Part shown: positions 44,314 to 52,717 of the stretch, one piece after another
Layout: each line of letters starts with the position of its first letter
Numbering within the stretch: position 1 is the stretch's first letter
NCBI RefSeq assembly: GCF_001717955.1
Contig: NZ_CP014168.1
Coordinates: 930,001 to 994,000, forward strand
Direction: 5' to 3'
Origin: Sphingomonas panacis
Lineage (GTDB): Bacteria > Pseudomonadota > Alphaproteobacteria > Sphingomonadales > Sphingomonadaceae
Length of the DNA stretch: 64,000 nt
Translations under genes and position numbers: made by a program
The notes under the pieces: generated by a model
Database searches by the model: none
What the model was told of the DNA's origin: nothing
What the model saw: only the letters and a program-made list of their open reading frames with translations

Positions 44314-44540
44314 TAACGAATGAACTACCGTTTCAGCCGCACCGGATGAGCCGAGTCTCGATCAGGCATGTCGGCACGCACGGGCGGAGCGTATGAAACG
44401 TCTGTGCGTCAGCGACGGGCGAAACGTTCCAAAGCGCTTGCGGTGCCCGCGACCGCAGGCCGATGCCAATGGTGCCAACCACGGATCTTACCTGACGCCT
44501 TAAGATCCCGCCAAGATAACGCCGGAATGCGCGCCCGAGG

Positions 44541-45551
44541 TTACTTCCCGAGAATCCTGCGGTATAGCGCCAGATAGGCATCCGCCATCCGATCGACCGA
44601 GAACCGATCGGCGACCACGCGACGAACCACGGCGCGGTCGATCTCCCCGATCCGCTCGACGGCCGCAGCGGCCTGTTTCAGATCGTCGACGATAAAGCCC
44701 GTCACGCCATCTTCGATCAGTTCGGGCATCGATCCGCGTCGCGACGCGATGACGGGCGTACCGCACGCCATCGCTTCGATCACGGACAGGCCGAACGGCT
44801 CCTCGAAGTTGATCAGGTGCAGCAATGCCCTCGCCCCGCCGAGCGCGCGACAGCGGTCTGACCCACCGACCACACCGTGATAGCTCACCGATACGGGGTC
44901 CAGCGCCGGCGCCACTTCGCGGTCGTAATAGCTCGCGTCCTGCACGATGCCGTACATATGCAGATGGCGCCCGCTGGACCGCGCGACCGCGATCGCCTCG
45001 GCCGCGCCCTTGTCGGGATGGACGCGCCCGAAGAACAGCAGATCCTCGCCACCGACGGGATCGAACGGGAAGTCGCCGATCGGGATGCCATGATAGATCC
45101 TTGCCGCGTAGCGAAGCGCCGGGTGCCGGTCGGCGTCGCTGATCGCGACATAATGCACGCGCTGCTGATACGGCACGTACATCGGCAGGATGCGTTCCGA
45201 AGACAGTCCGTGGATGGTCGTGACGATCGGTGTCGCGACCAAATTCGCGAAAGCATGCGCTGGGAAATCGGCCTGATTGTGGATCAGGTCGAACGCGTCC
45301 GCCTGTTGGAAGAGATGCGCAAGATGCCGGAACTCCCAGACCTTTGCATCGATCGCGGGATCGTCGTTGTACGGCGCGGGCACGACGCCATCGAGCGTCG
45401 CGCTCGTCAGGCTGTCGCCCGTGGCGAACAAGGTGACATCGACGCCGCGCGCGACCAGCGCTTCGGTGAGCAGGCTGGTGACCAGCTCCCACGGGCCATA
45501 ATGGCGTGGCGGCGTGCGCCATGCGATCGGCGCCAGCATCGCGATCCGCAT
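44541..45551 (-). CDS. family 4 glycosyltransferase
   Basis: A 336-residue GT-B fold glycosyltransferase with an N-terminal PRHYGPWELVTSLLTEALVARG segment, a central FFGRVHPDKGAAEAI nucleotide-side loop, and the C-terminal EPFGLSVIEAMACGTPVIA signature (E-x7-E) that binds the sugar nucleotide. It transfers a hexose from a nucleotide sugar to an unknown acceptor. Its ATG overlaps the stop of the GH13 gene by one base (TGATG), so the two are translated together. A small glucoside or storage-sugar role is plausible. Confidence 0.88.
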   Translation of the reverse strand: MRIAMLAPIAWRTPPRHYGPWELVTSLLTEALVARGVDVTLFATGDSLTSATLDGVVPAPYNDDPAIDAKVWEFRHLAHLFQQADAFDLIHNQADFPAHAFANLVATPIVTTIHGLSSERILPMYVPYQQRVHYVAISDADRHPALRYAARIYHGIPIGDFPFDPVGGEDLLFFGRVHPDKGAAEAIAVARSSGRHLHMYGIVQDASYYDREVAPALDPVSVSYHGVVGGSDRCRALGGARALLHLINFEEPFGLSVIEAMACGTPVIASRRGSMPELIEDGVTGFIVDDLKQAAAAVERIGEIDRAVVRRVVADRFSVDRMADAYLALYRRILGK

Positions 45552-47149
45552 CAGCGCACGCTGGCGAGACGAAGCACCAGCCCTTCGTCGGGTGCGAGCA
45601 CATCCGCCAGCGTGCGCGCCGGCAGTGTCGAGGCGAGCACCTCCATGACAATCGCGTCGGCGGGCAGGATCAACGCGCGGGATTGGCTGCCGAGATTGAG
45701 GACAATCAGCAACCGCACATCGTCGTGGCGCCGTTCATACGCCAAGACATCGTCGTCGCCCGCGACCAGCACCATATCGCCAATCGACAATGCGGGCTGC
45801 CCGCGACGCAAGCTTAGCAACGCCCGATACAGCGTGAGCAACGAGCTTGGATCGCGATCCTGCGCGGCGACGTTGCGGGTCGGCCAATCCGCGTTGAGCG
45901 GCAGCCACGGCTCGACCGTGCTGAACCCGGCGAACGGCGACGCATCCCACGGGATCGGAGTCCGCGAACGGTCGCGACCGATACCGAGCCCGGGCTGGCG
46001 CAGTTCCTGTGGGTCGCGGACGCGGTCGGCCGGAATGACGACCTCACCGATGCCGATTTCATCGCCCTGGTACAGTGTCGGTGTGCCGCGCAGGGTCAGC
46101 AACAGCATCGCCGCGACGCGGGCCTGCGGTTCGCCGACCCGCGCGGCGATGCGCGGGGCATCGTGGCTGCCGAACACCCAATTGGGCCATCCATGTGCGG
46201 GGAGCGATGCCTCGTAATCGGCAATCACGTCGCGCAGCACGGCGGCGTTCCACGCATTCTCGATCAACTGGAAATTGAACGGCATATGCACCTCGGGCCG
46301 CTCGACCGTTCCAAACCAGCGCGCGTGGCGATCGTTGGGCAGGAAAATCTCACCAATCAGCACCCGCTCGCCATACTGATCAGCAAGCGCGCGAAATTCT
46401 GCGGCAATCTCATGGGCCTCGGGTTGGTCGGTCGAATGGTGCTGGATCAGCCTGTCGCGCTCGGTGCGATTCGGCGTCCAATCGGGATTGACCGGATTGT
46501 CAGGGAGGTCGGCGGCCTTGACGATGTGCCACAGCACGTCGATCCGAAAGCCATCGACGCCGCGATCCAGCCAGAAACGCAGCACGTCCATCATCGCCGC
46601 GCGCAAATCCGGGTTGCGCCAGTTGAGGTCGGGCTGGCTCTTGAGGAAGGCATGCAGATAATATTGTCCGCTCGCCTCGTCCCATTCCCACGACGAGCCG
46701 CCGAAATCGCTGATCCAGTTGTTGGGCGGCCCTCCGTCGGGCGCGGGGTCGCGCCAGATGTACCAGTCGCGCTTGGGATTGTCGCGCGCGGAGCGGCTTT
46801 CCCGAAACCACGCATGCTGGTCCGACGTATGATTGGGCACGAAATCGAGCAGCACTTTCAGCCCGCGCGCGTGCGCGTCGGCGAGCAAAGTGTCGAACGC
46901 CGCGAAATCGCCGAACATCGGCTCGATCCCGCAATAGTCGGCGACATCATAGCCGAAATCGGCCATCGGCGACGGAAAGATCGGCGATAGCCAGATTGCG
47001 TCCACGCCGAGCCCCGCGACATAGTCGAGACGGGCCGCGATCCCGGCGAGATCGCCGACGCCATCGCCATTGCTGTCCTGAAACGAACGGGGGTAGATCT
47101 GATAAATCACGCCGCGTGCCCACCAGGGGGCCTGTGCAACAATGCTCAT
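45551..47149 (-). CDS. GH13 alpha-glucosidase
   Basis: A 532-residue alpha-amylase-family enzyme of the oligo-1,6-/alpha-glucosidase type. DFVPNHTSDQH is region I, GFRIDVLWH has the nucleophile Asp, RVLIGEIFL has the acid-base Glu, and FGSHDAPR has the third Asp. The QDSNGDGVGDL stretch near residue 25 is typical for the group. No signal peptide is seen, so it acts in the cytoplasm on alpha-glucosides such as maltose, sucrose or isomaltose. It is first in a two-gene operon with the glycosyltransferase. Confidence 0.93.
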   Translation of the reverse strand: MSIVAQAPWWARGVIYQIYPRSFQDSNGDGVGDLAGIAARLDYVAGLGVDAIWLSPIFPSPMADFGYDVADYCGIEPMFGDFAAFDTLLADAHARGLKVLLDFVPNHTSDQHAWFRESRSARDNPKRDWYIWRDPAPDGGPPNNWISDFGGSSWEWDEASGQYYLHAFLKSQPDLNWRNPDLRAAMMDVLRFWLDRGVDGFRIDVLWHIVKAADLPDNPVNPDWTPNRTERDRLIQHHSTDQPEAHEIAAEFRALADQYGERVLIGEIFLPNDRHARWFGTVERPEVHMPFNFQLIENAWNAAVLRDVIADYEASLPAHGWPNWVFGSHDAPRIAARVGEPQARVAAMLLLTLRGTPTLYQGDEIGIGEVVIPADRVRDPQELRQPGLGIGRDRSRTPIPWDASPFAGFSTVEPWLPLNADWPTRNVAAQDRDPSSLLTLYRALLSLRRGQPALSIGDMVLVAGDDDVLAYERRHDDVRLLIVLNLGSQSRALILPADAIVMEVLASTLPARTLADVLAPDEGLVLRLASVR

Positions 47150-47337
47150 GACGTCGTTTTCATCCGAGTTCCATACCGCGGGCGTTTCGCAAATACGCGC
47201 TCTCGTTTGTCTCCAAACGTAGCATGTGGTCGGCTTGCCTCGCGCCCAGGTGCGGCATCCAATATTGTTCGCACATATTCCGCCCGCCGCTGGATAAAGG
47301 GTGTATCCTCTCTATATCTGCCGTGAAGGCAGAGACA

Positions 47338-47574
47338 ATGGACAGACATATACCGTCGAATGTGATCGAGCAGTGGATGACCCATCTGCGACTCCAGCGC
47401 ACGCGCGCGAGGGATGCGATTTGGCTCATCGAGGGCGGCGCGACACTGTATGATGGCCGCGAGGGGCTGCCGATGCATGACGCGACCCAGCGATGGCTCA
47501 ACGAGCAACGCCAGGTGGTGGTCGATGTCGACCGGCTTGTTGCGCTATATGACGGGCTGGACGACGCACGGTGA
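47338..47574 (+). CDS. small hypothetical protein (78 residues)
   Basis: I do not recognise this protein. It is hydrophilic, rich in Arg and Asp, with no signal peptide or membrane segment, and probably helical (MDRHIPSNVIEQWMTHLRL and RWLNEQRQVVVDVDRLVALY). GAAGG lies eleven bases before the ATG. It is divergent from the GH13 gene and upstream of the split terB-like gene, 83 bases away. Coding potential is fair, function unknown. Confidence 0.55.
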   Translation: MDRHIPSNVIEQWMTHLRLQRTRARDAIWLIEGGATLYDGREGLPMHDATQRWLNEQRQVVVDVDRLVALYDGLDDAR

Positions 47575-47657
47575 CCATGCAGCCTTCCGTGGCCCGGATA
47601 TGCCAGACCGGCCGAACGGCTCGAATGGCGCCCGAAGATAGCAGATGAGGAAGCAGA

Positions 47658-47912
47658 ATGTCGTTTTTTGATACAATCCGCAGCAAGCTGACGGACGCGA
47701 GGAGCGCACTCGAAACCGAGGTTGCGAAGTTCAAGAATAAGGACGTGCTTGACGCCCTGGTCGCCGCCAGCACGATCGTCGCCGCGGCCGATGGCGTCAT
47801 CGACGCCAGTGAAAAGGCGAAGATGGTTGGCGTGCTGAAGAACAGCCCGTTGACGAGCGCCTACCCGGTCGATCAGGTGATCAAATCTTTCACCGGTCAT
47901 GCCGACCGGTGA
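47658..47912 (+). CDS. TerB-like protein, N-terminal half (split gene)
   Basis: These 84 residues are the first half of a TerB-type helical protein: SFFDTIRSKLTDARSALETE, then a KFKNKDVLDALVAASTIVAA helix and an Asp-rich loop AADGVIDASEK. Intact TerB proteins are about 150 residues and contain two such halves; they are linked to tellurite resistance and stress responses and bind metal. The frame ends at a TGA inside a perfect palindrome, and the second half continues in the -1 frame from 47909. GAGGAAG precedes the ATG. Either a frameshift mutation, an assembly error or true translational coupling (GTGA) explains this. Confidence 0.75.
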   Translation: MSFFDTIRSKLTDARSALETEVAKFKNKDVLDALVAASTIVAAADGVIDASEKAKMVGVLKNSPLTSAYPVDQVIKSFTGHADR

Positions 47913-47919
47913 AAGATTT
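47883..47919. repeat. perfect 16-bp inverted repeat at the terB break
   Basis: AAATCTTTCACCGGTC (47883-47898) and GACCGGTGAAAGATTT (47904-47919) pair perfectly over the five-base loop ATGCC. It lies inside the coding region, contains both the stop of the first half and the GTG of the second half, and is not followed by a T-run. Confidence 0.95.
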
Positions 47920-48115
47920 CGACGTCGATGTCGGTCGCAGCGAAGCGCTGCGTGTGATCGGGAAATTCCGCTCGAACCCGGATGTCGCACGTATGATCGT
48001 GCGTTCGGCCGTCATCATCGGCAAGGCGGACGGCAATTTCGATGCGAGCGAAAAACGCGCTGTCGAGATGATCGCGCGCGAACTTGGGATCAATCCCGCC
48101 GAATTTTTGAGCTGA
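47909..48115 (+). CDS. TerB-like protein, C-terminal half (split gene)
   Basis: These 68 residues continue the TerB fold: VKDFDVDVGRSEALRVIGKF, RSNPDVARMIVRSAVIIG and a second Asp-rich loop KADGNFDASEKR, ending ELGINPAEFLS. That is the normal end of TerB-like proteins. The GTG at 47909 overlaps the stop of the first half, but no ribosome site is visible and it lies inside a 16-bp hairpin. Independent expression is therefore doubtful without coupling. Confidence 0.7.
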   Translation: MKDFDVDVGRSEALRVIGKFRSNPDVARMIVRSAVIIGKADGNFDASEKRAVEMIARELGINPAEFLS

Positions 48116-48120
48116 CCCCT

Positions 48121-48153
48121 CTGCCCCGCGTCGATGGTTCGTGCGCGGGGCAG
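48121..48153 (+). terminator. terminator-like hairpin after terB
   Basis: CTGCCCCGCG and CGCGGGGCAG form a perfect 10-bp stem starting six bases past the stop. The following TTCGGCT is a poor T-run. Confidence 0.5.
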
Positions 48154-48371
48154 TTCGGCTGGTCGGTCGGATGACCGAATCCAATCGTCACCACGATCGC
48201 GCGCGCCGTTCACGCCGATATGGGGATCTCACGGTGCCACGCTCGCGCTTGCGTTCGCACGTCAGGGCGCGAGCTTGTCAACCGCACGAAAGCCCGACAT
48301 TCCGGTGGCACCGCTACTCCAATCCTTCGCTGGCATGGCGGCGGCGCGATATGCTGAAGAACGGATCTGGG

Positions 48372-49181
48372 ATGACGACAGGCAGCAAGGAACGGAAGCG
48401 GCAATACGCGGCGCCGGCGCTCGACAAGGCGTTCATGATCATCGAATTGCTCGCGAACGAACCCAGGGGGCTGCTGGCAAGCGAGATCGCAGCGGCACTG
48501 GGTCGGTCGCTTGGCGAGCTGTTCCGGATCATCGTCGTCATGGAAGATGCCGGTTATCTGCAAAAATCGGCGATCGATGACCGGTATTCGGTAACCTACA
48601 AGTTCCTCGATATCGCCTATCGCGCCACGCCCGCTCGCGGTCTCGTCCAGGCGGCGCAACCTGAGATGCAGCGGCTCGCGCTGGCGACAGGGCAGTCATG
48701 CCATCTCGTCGTGCCCAAAACCGGCGAGGGGCTGGTAATTGCCCGAGAGGAAAATCCCGGTGTTCGCGGCTTCGCCCTGCGCGTCGGCGCGTCAATCGAA
48801 CTCACACGGAGCTGTTCGGGGGGCATTATCCTGGCGTTCTCCGCGCCGTCCGTGGCGGAACGGATGCTGGATCGCGCCGAATCGATGGCTCCGGCGCCCA
48901 TCGGTCGCGCCGCTTTGTTCACGCGGCTGGAAGAGATCCGCCGCGATGGCTTTTACACCCGTCCCAGTCCGATCACGCGTGGCGTCACCGACATTGGTTG
49001 CCCCGTGATGGGCTTCGACGGCGAGTTCCTCGCCGCTCTGACAATCCCGTATCTTGAGCTGATCGATGGCTCGCAACTCGTATCCATCGAGGAAGCACGC
49101 GCGATTTTGCTGGAAGCCGCAAAGGAAATCTCCCGGCAACTCGGCTATTATCGACCGGACTCGGCAGCGACCGCAACGTGA
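48372..49181 (+). CDS. IclR-family transcriptional regulator
   Basis: A protein of about 269 residues: a winged-helix N-terminal domain (ALDKAFMIIELLANEPRGLLASEIAAALGRS) and an IclR effector domain with TGQSCHLVV, the LRVGASIELTRSCSGGIIL loop and ITRGVTDIGCPV. The start is uncertain: ATG at 48372 or 48351, neither with a clear ribosome site. The frame extends to 48141 without family similarity. It stands alone between the terB-like gene and the aceA region; its target is not evident. It differs clearly from the regulator at 34847. Confidence 0.82.
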   Translation: MTTGSKERKRQYAAPALDKAFMIIELLANEPRGLLASEIAAALGRSLGELFRIIVVMEDAGYLQKSAIDDRYSVTYKFLDIAYRATPARGLVQAAQPEMQRLALATGQSCHLVVPKTGEGLVIAREENPGVRGFALRVGASIELTRSCSGGIILAFSAPSVAERMLDRAESMAPAPIGRAALFTRLEEIRRDGFYTRPSPITRGVTDIGCPVMGFDGEFLAALTIPYLELIDGSQLVSIEEARAILLEAAKEISRQLGYYRPDSAATAT

Positions 49182-49255
49182 TGGCGTCGCGGTCGCTCAC
49201 CGCCTCGACCGGACCGGATACGCTGGCGCAGGCGCGCAACGAGGGGCGATCGACG

Positions 49256-49429
49256 TCAGAGCCGCCCGAGCCGGTGGTAGAGATTGCTGTATTTGACCGA
49301 CTCCGGGCTGTCCTGCACGTCTGGCCGCTGCAGGTGTGTCATCACCGCCGCCTTGAGTAACTGGAAATCCTCGGTCGAGAAGACGGCGCGGGCGCGCGCC
49401 GGTGCGCGGGTTTCGGTTTCGGTGGTCAT
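49256..49429 (-). CDS. 57-residue protein downstream of aceA
   Basis: A small protein starting MTTETETRAPARARAV and continuing FSTEDFQLLKAAVMTHLQRP. It has no signal peptide and ends with a basic helix (KYSNLYHRLGRL). I cannot name its family. Evidence that it is real: AGGAG lies nine bases before the ATG, and it follows isocitrate lyase on the same strand with 107 bases between. The longer frame to 49540 only reads through the hairpins. It may be co-transcribed with aceA and could be a small regulator or partner of that enzyme. Confidence 0.65.
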   Translation of the reverse strand: MTTETETRAPARARAVFSTEDFQLLKAAVMTHLQRPDVQDSPESVKYSNLYHRLGRL

Positions 49430-49446
49430 GTCTCTTCTCCTTCTAG

Positions 49447-49498
49447 GGGGCGCCGCGGCGAAGCCGCGTCGTCGGACGGCGGCTTTGCCGCCGCCGGC
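49447..49498 (-). repeat. two further hairpins between aceA and the 57-residue gene
   Basis: GCGGC-GAA-GCCGC and GGCGGC-TTT-GCCGCC are two short, very GC-rich stem-loops in tandem. With the 20-bp hairpin at 49501-49543 they make three stem-loops between the two genes, a layout that often lowers downstream expression or protects the upstream mRNA. Confidence 0.6.
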
Positions 49499-49500
49499 CG

Positions 49501-49543
49501 GGCGTGATGGCGTGCGGCGCACCGCGCCGCGCGCCATCACGCC
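49501..49543 (-). repeat. 20-bp hairpin spanning the aceA stop codon
   Basis: GGCGTGATGGCGTGCGGCGC pairs with the stretch 49524-49543 over the three-base loop ACC, with one mismatch (49513 with 49531). The aceA stop codon (49537-49539) is inside the stem. No T-run follows. Confidence 0.85.
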
Positions 49544-51132
49544 GCAAACTGATTCATCGTATTGTGTGCGCCGCCGGCCTTCAGCGCCGCCTCGCCCGCG
49601 AAATATTCCTTGTGATCGTCGCCGATGTCCGAGCCGGACATGTTCTGGTGCCGGACACAGGCGATCCCCTCGCGGATTTCCTTGCGCTGCACGCCAGCGA
49701 CATAGCCGAGCATGCCAGCCGCACCGAAATACTCCTTGGCAAGGTTGTCCGTCGACAGCGCCGCGGTGTGATAGGTCGGCAGCGTGATCAGGTGGTGGAA
49801 GATGCCCGCCCGCGCGCTCGCATCCTTCTGGAAGGTGCGGATGCGTTCGTCGGCTTCCTGCGCCAGCTCGGTCCCGTCGTAGATCACGCTCATCAGTGCG
49901 GCGCGTTCGTAAGCGGAGACGTCGCGGCCCTGTTCGGCCCAGCCATCATAGACCTGCTGGCGGAAGTTGAGCGTCCAGTTGAACGAGGGCGAGTTGTTGT
50001 AGACGAGCTTCGCGTCGGGCACGACCTGGCGGATGCGATCGACCATCGCCGCGATCTGCTCGATATGCGGCTTCTCGGTCTCGATCCATAACAGGTCGGC
50101 GCCGTTCTGCAGGCTGGTGATGCAATCGAGCACGCAACGATCCGCGCCGGTTCCGGGCCTGAACTGGAACAGGTTCGAAGGCAGCCGCTTGGGTCGCATC
50201 AGCTTGCCGTCGCGTTCGATCACCACGTCGCCGCGCAGGCTCGTGATATCGGTCACCTCCTCACAATCGAGGAACGCGTTATACTGATCGCCGATATCGC
50301 CGGCTTGCTTCGAGAAAGCGATCTGCTTGGTGAGGCCGGCGCCCAGCGAATCGGTGCGGGCGACGATGATGCCATCCTCGACGCCGAGTTCGAGGAAGGC
50401 GTAACGGCAGGCGCGGATCTTGGCGAGGAAGTCCTCGTGCGGCACCGTCACCTTGCCGTCCTGATGGCCGCACTGCTTCTCGTCGGAGACCTGATTCTCG
50501 ATCTGAAGCGCGCACGCGCCCGCCTCGATCATTTTCCGCGCGAGCAGATACGTTGCTTCCGCATTGCCGAAGCCCGCGTCGATATCGGCGATGATCGGCA
50601 CGACATGCGTCTGAAAGCCGTCGATCTTCGCGGTGATCTTGGCTTCCTTGGCCGCATCGCCGACATCCCGCGCCGCATCGAGATCGTGGAACAGCAATCC
50701 CAGTTCGCGCGCATCGGCTTGCTTGAGGAAGGTGTAGAGTTCCTCGATCAGCGCGGGGACGCTGGTCTTCTCGTGCATCGACTGGTCGGGCAGCGGGCCG
50801 AACTCGGAGCGCAGCGCAGCGACCATCCAGCCCGACAGATACAGATACTTGCCGCGCGTCGAGCCGAAATGCTTCTTGATCGCGATGAGCTTCTGCTGGC
50901 CGATGAAACCATGCCAGCACCCGAGCGACTGGGTGTAGCGCGCTGGATCGGCATCATAAGCGGCCATGTCGCTGCGCATGATTCGTGCGGTGTAGCGCGC
51001 GATATCCAGCCCGGTCTGGAACCGGTTCTGCAACCGCATCCGCGCGACCGCCTCGCCGGAAATACCGTCCCAGCTCGGGCCGTTGGCGGCGATGATGCTG
51101 CGGGTGTCGGTGATAAGGCTTTGATAGGTCAT
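49537..51132 (-). CDS. aceA: isocitrate lyase
   Basis: A 531-residue isocitrate lyase, which splits isocitrate to succinate and glyoxylate in the glyoxylate bypass and allows growth on acetyl-CoA. The catalytic segment is SDEKQCGHQDGKVTVP with Cys near residue 221, and substrate-binding WIETEKPH and NNSPSFNW are present. The 531-residue length and EKQCGH instead of KKCGH place it in the long subgroup, like the Pseudomonas aeruginosa enzyme rather than E. coli AceA. The start at 51132 gives MTYQSLI. No malate synthase gene is in the window. It is divergent from the XRE-family regulator at 51254 and very likely controlled by it. Confidence 0.96.
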   Translation of the reverse strand: MTYQSLITDTRSIIAANGPSWDGISGEAVARMRLQNRFQTGLDIARYTARIMRSDMAAYDADPARYTQSLGCWHGFIGQQKLIAIKKHFGSTRGKYLYLSGWMVAALRSEFGPLPDQSMHEKTSVPALIEELYTFLKQADARELGLLFHDLDAARDVGDAAKEAKITAKIDGFQTHVVPIIADIDAGFGNAEATYLLARKMIEAGACALQIENQVSDEKQCGHQDGKVTVPHEDFLAKIRACRYAFLELGVEDGIIVARTDSLGAGLTKQIAFSKQAGDIGDQYNAFLDCEEVTDITSLRGDVVIERDGKLMRPKRLPSNLFQFRPGTGADRCVLDCITSLQNGADLLWIETEKPHIEQIAAMVDRIRQVVPDAKLVYNNSPSFNWTLNFRQQVYDGWAEQGRDVSAYERAALMSVIYDGTELAQEADERIRTFQKDASARAGIFHHLITLPTYHTAALSTDNLAKEYFGAAGMLGYVAGVQRKEIREGIACVRHQNMSGSDIGDDHKEYFAGEAALKAGGAHNTMNQFAA

Positions 51133-51196
51133 GAGCGTCCTCGCGGGTTGTTGGCGGTGGCATGACATGCGCGACGGGTGCGTTGAAGGACGCAGA

Positions 51197-51244
51197 GTGA
51201 CAGCGAGACAAAGCGTGACTTGAATTGTTTGTCACAGCGTGACA
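51197..51244. promoter_or_regulatory. cluster of GTGAC half-sites between aceA and its regulator
   Basis: GTGAC occurs at 51197, 51215 and 51239 and as its inverse GTCAC at 51231. The last two form TGTCAC-AGC-GTGACA (51230-51244), a perfect inverted repeat. It lies in the divergent region and overlaps the alternative GTG start of the regulator, fitting autoregulation and aceA control. Confidence 0.55.
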
Positions 51245-51253
51245 GAAACGCGC

Positions 51254-52651
51254 ATGGCACCGGCAGGCGACCGCAAACTCTATCTCGGCCCGCGTTTGCG
51301 GCTGCTGCGCCGCGAGCTCGGGCTCAACCAGACCCAGATGGCCGAGGAACTCGGCGTCTCGCCAAGCTATCTCAACCATCTCGAACGCAACCAGCGACCG
51401 TTCACCGCGCAGATGCTGCTGCGCCTCGCCGACACCTATGACGTCGACATGCGCGGCTTCGTCGCGGCGGCGAACGAAGCATCATCGAGCGACCTGCACG
51501 AGATTTTCGCCGACGCGCTGGTGCGCGACATCGGCGTACCGCGTCAGGAAGTGCTCGAAGTCGCAGAGAATTACCCCGGCGTCGCCGAGGCGGTGACGCG
51601 GCTGTACCGCGCGCTCGCCGATTTGCGGCAGGTGCCGGACCGCGTCGAGTCGGCCGGGCTGGCGGGCACCCGCGTCGCGTCCCCGCTTGCGTGGCTGCGT
51701 GACTGGCTCGACGGCCGCCGCAACCACTTCGCGGACCTCGATGCGGCGGCGGAGGCCCTTTCCGGCACGCTCGGCGACGAGAGCGATGCGCTACGCGAGG
51801 CGATGGTCCGGCGGTTGCGCGAAGAACATGGTATTACCGTAAGGATCGTCGGGCGCGAGGTGCTGGCCGATGCCCTCCGGCATTACGACTATCATCGCCG
51901 TCGCCTGATGCTCGCCGAGACGCTGCCGGCATCGGCCCGGCTGTTCGAGATCGCGACCCGGCTCGCGATCGAGGATCTGTCCGCGCCGCTCGCCGCCGCG
52001 ACCGCAGCCGCCGACGCGCCGGATACGGAAACGCGCGTGTTGGCGCAACAGGCGCTCGCCAATTATGCGGCTGCGGCGATCGTGATGCCTTACGGCCGCT
52101 TCCACGCCGCGGCCGAAGCGAGCCGGTACGATATGGACCTGCTGACGGCGCGGTTCGGCGTTTCGTATGAACAGGCCGCGCACCGGCTGACGACGCTCGA
52201 CCGGCCGGGCGCGCGCGGCGTGCCGCTGTTCCTGCTCAAGCTCGACGTCGCCGGCAATGTCGCCAAGCGCTTCTCCGGGGATGCGATGCCGCTCGCGCGG
52301 TTCGGTGGCGGCTGCCCGCGCTGGCGCATCCACCGCGCGTTCCGCCGGCTTGGCGAAACCGTCACCGACCGGGTCGAGATGCCGGACGGCGCATCTTATC
52401 TGACCTGGGCATGCGCGGTCGTGCGCGACGAGGGACGCGAACCGGCGGCGATCGTGCTGGGCTGCGAGGCGAAGCACGCCGGCCGGATCGGCTATGGCGA
52501 TCTCACGCCGCGCGTCACCCCGATCGGCCCCGCCTGTCACCTGTGCGAACGCATCGACTGCACCGATCGGTCCCTGCCGCCGATCACCCGGTCGCTCGAT
52601 TTCAGCCCGGCGCGAAAGGCGCGCGCGCCCTACGCCTTTCGGGCGATTTGA
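51254..52651 (+). CDS. XRE-family regulator of the short-chain fatty acyl (ScfR/RamB/PrpR) type
   Basis: A protein of about 465 residues. An N-terminal XRE helix-turn-helix (RLRLLRRELGLNQTQMAEEL then VSPSYLNHLERNQRPF) is followed by an IrrE/peptidase-like middle domain and a Cys-containing C-terminal domain (ACHLCERIDCTDRSLPP). Members such as RamB and mycobacterial PrpR regulate isocitrate lyase and methylcitrate genes in response to acyl-CoA. The gene is divergent from aceA, matching that role. I prefer the ATG at 51254 to the GTG at 51239, since the GTG is inside the operator-like repeat; neither has a ribosome site, so a leaderless mRNA is possible. Confidence 0.9.
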   Translation: MAPAGDRKLYLGPRLRLLRRELGLNQTQMAEELGVSPSYLNHLERNQRPFTAQMLLRLADTYDVDMRGFVAAANEASSSDLHEIFADALVRDIGVPRQEVLEVAENYPGVAEAVTRLYRALADLRQVPDRVESAGLAGTRVASPLAWLRDWLDGRRNHFADLDAAAEALSGTLGDESDALREAMVRRLREEHGITVRIVGREVLADALRHYDYHRRRLMLAETLPASARLFEIATRLAIEDLSAPLAAATAAADAPDTETRVLAQQALANYAAAAIVMPYGRFHAAAEASRYDMDLLTARFGVSYEQAAHRLTTLDRPGARGVPLFLLKLDVAGNVAKRFSGDAMPLARFGGGCPRWRIHRAFRRLGETVTDRVEMPDGASYLTWACAVVRDEGREPAAIVLGCEAKHAGRIGYGDLTPRVTPIGPACHLCERIDCTDRSLPPITRSLDFSPARKARAPYAFRAI

Positions 52652-52717
52652 CTAGGCGCTCCGATCCGCGAACGGACCGGGGCGATCGGCATCCTTCAAA
52701 CGGACTTTACCGTCCGG

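Noticed and set aside
44333..44581. 82-residue minus-strand frame overlapping the glycosyltransferase end
   Set aside because: No motif or ribosome site; probably read-through of the intergenic region.
47883..47919. Reading the terB palindrome as a transcription terminator
   Set aside because: It lies inside the coding region, has no T-run, and a better terminator-like hairpin follows the gene at 48121-48153.
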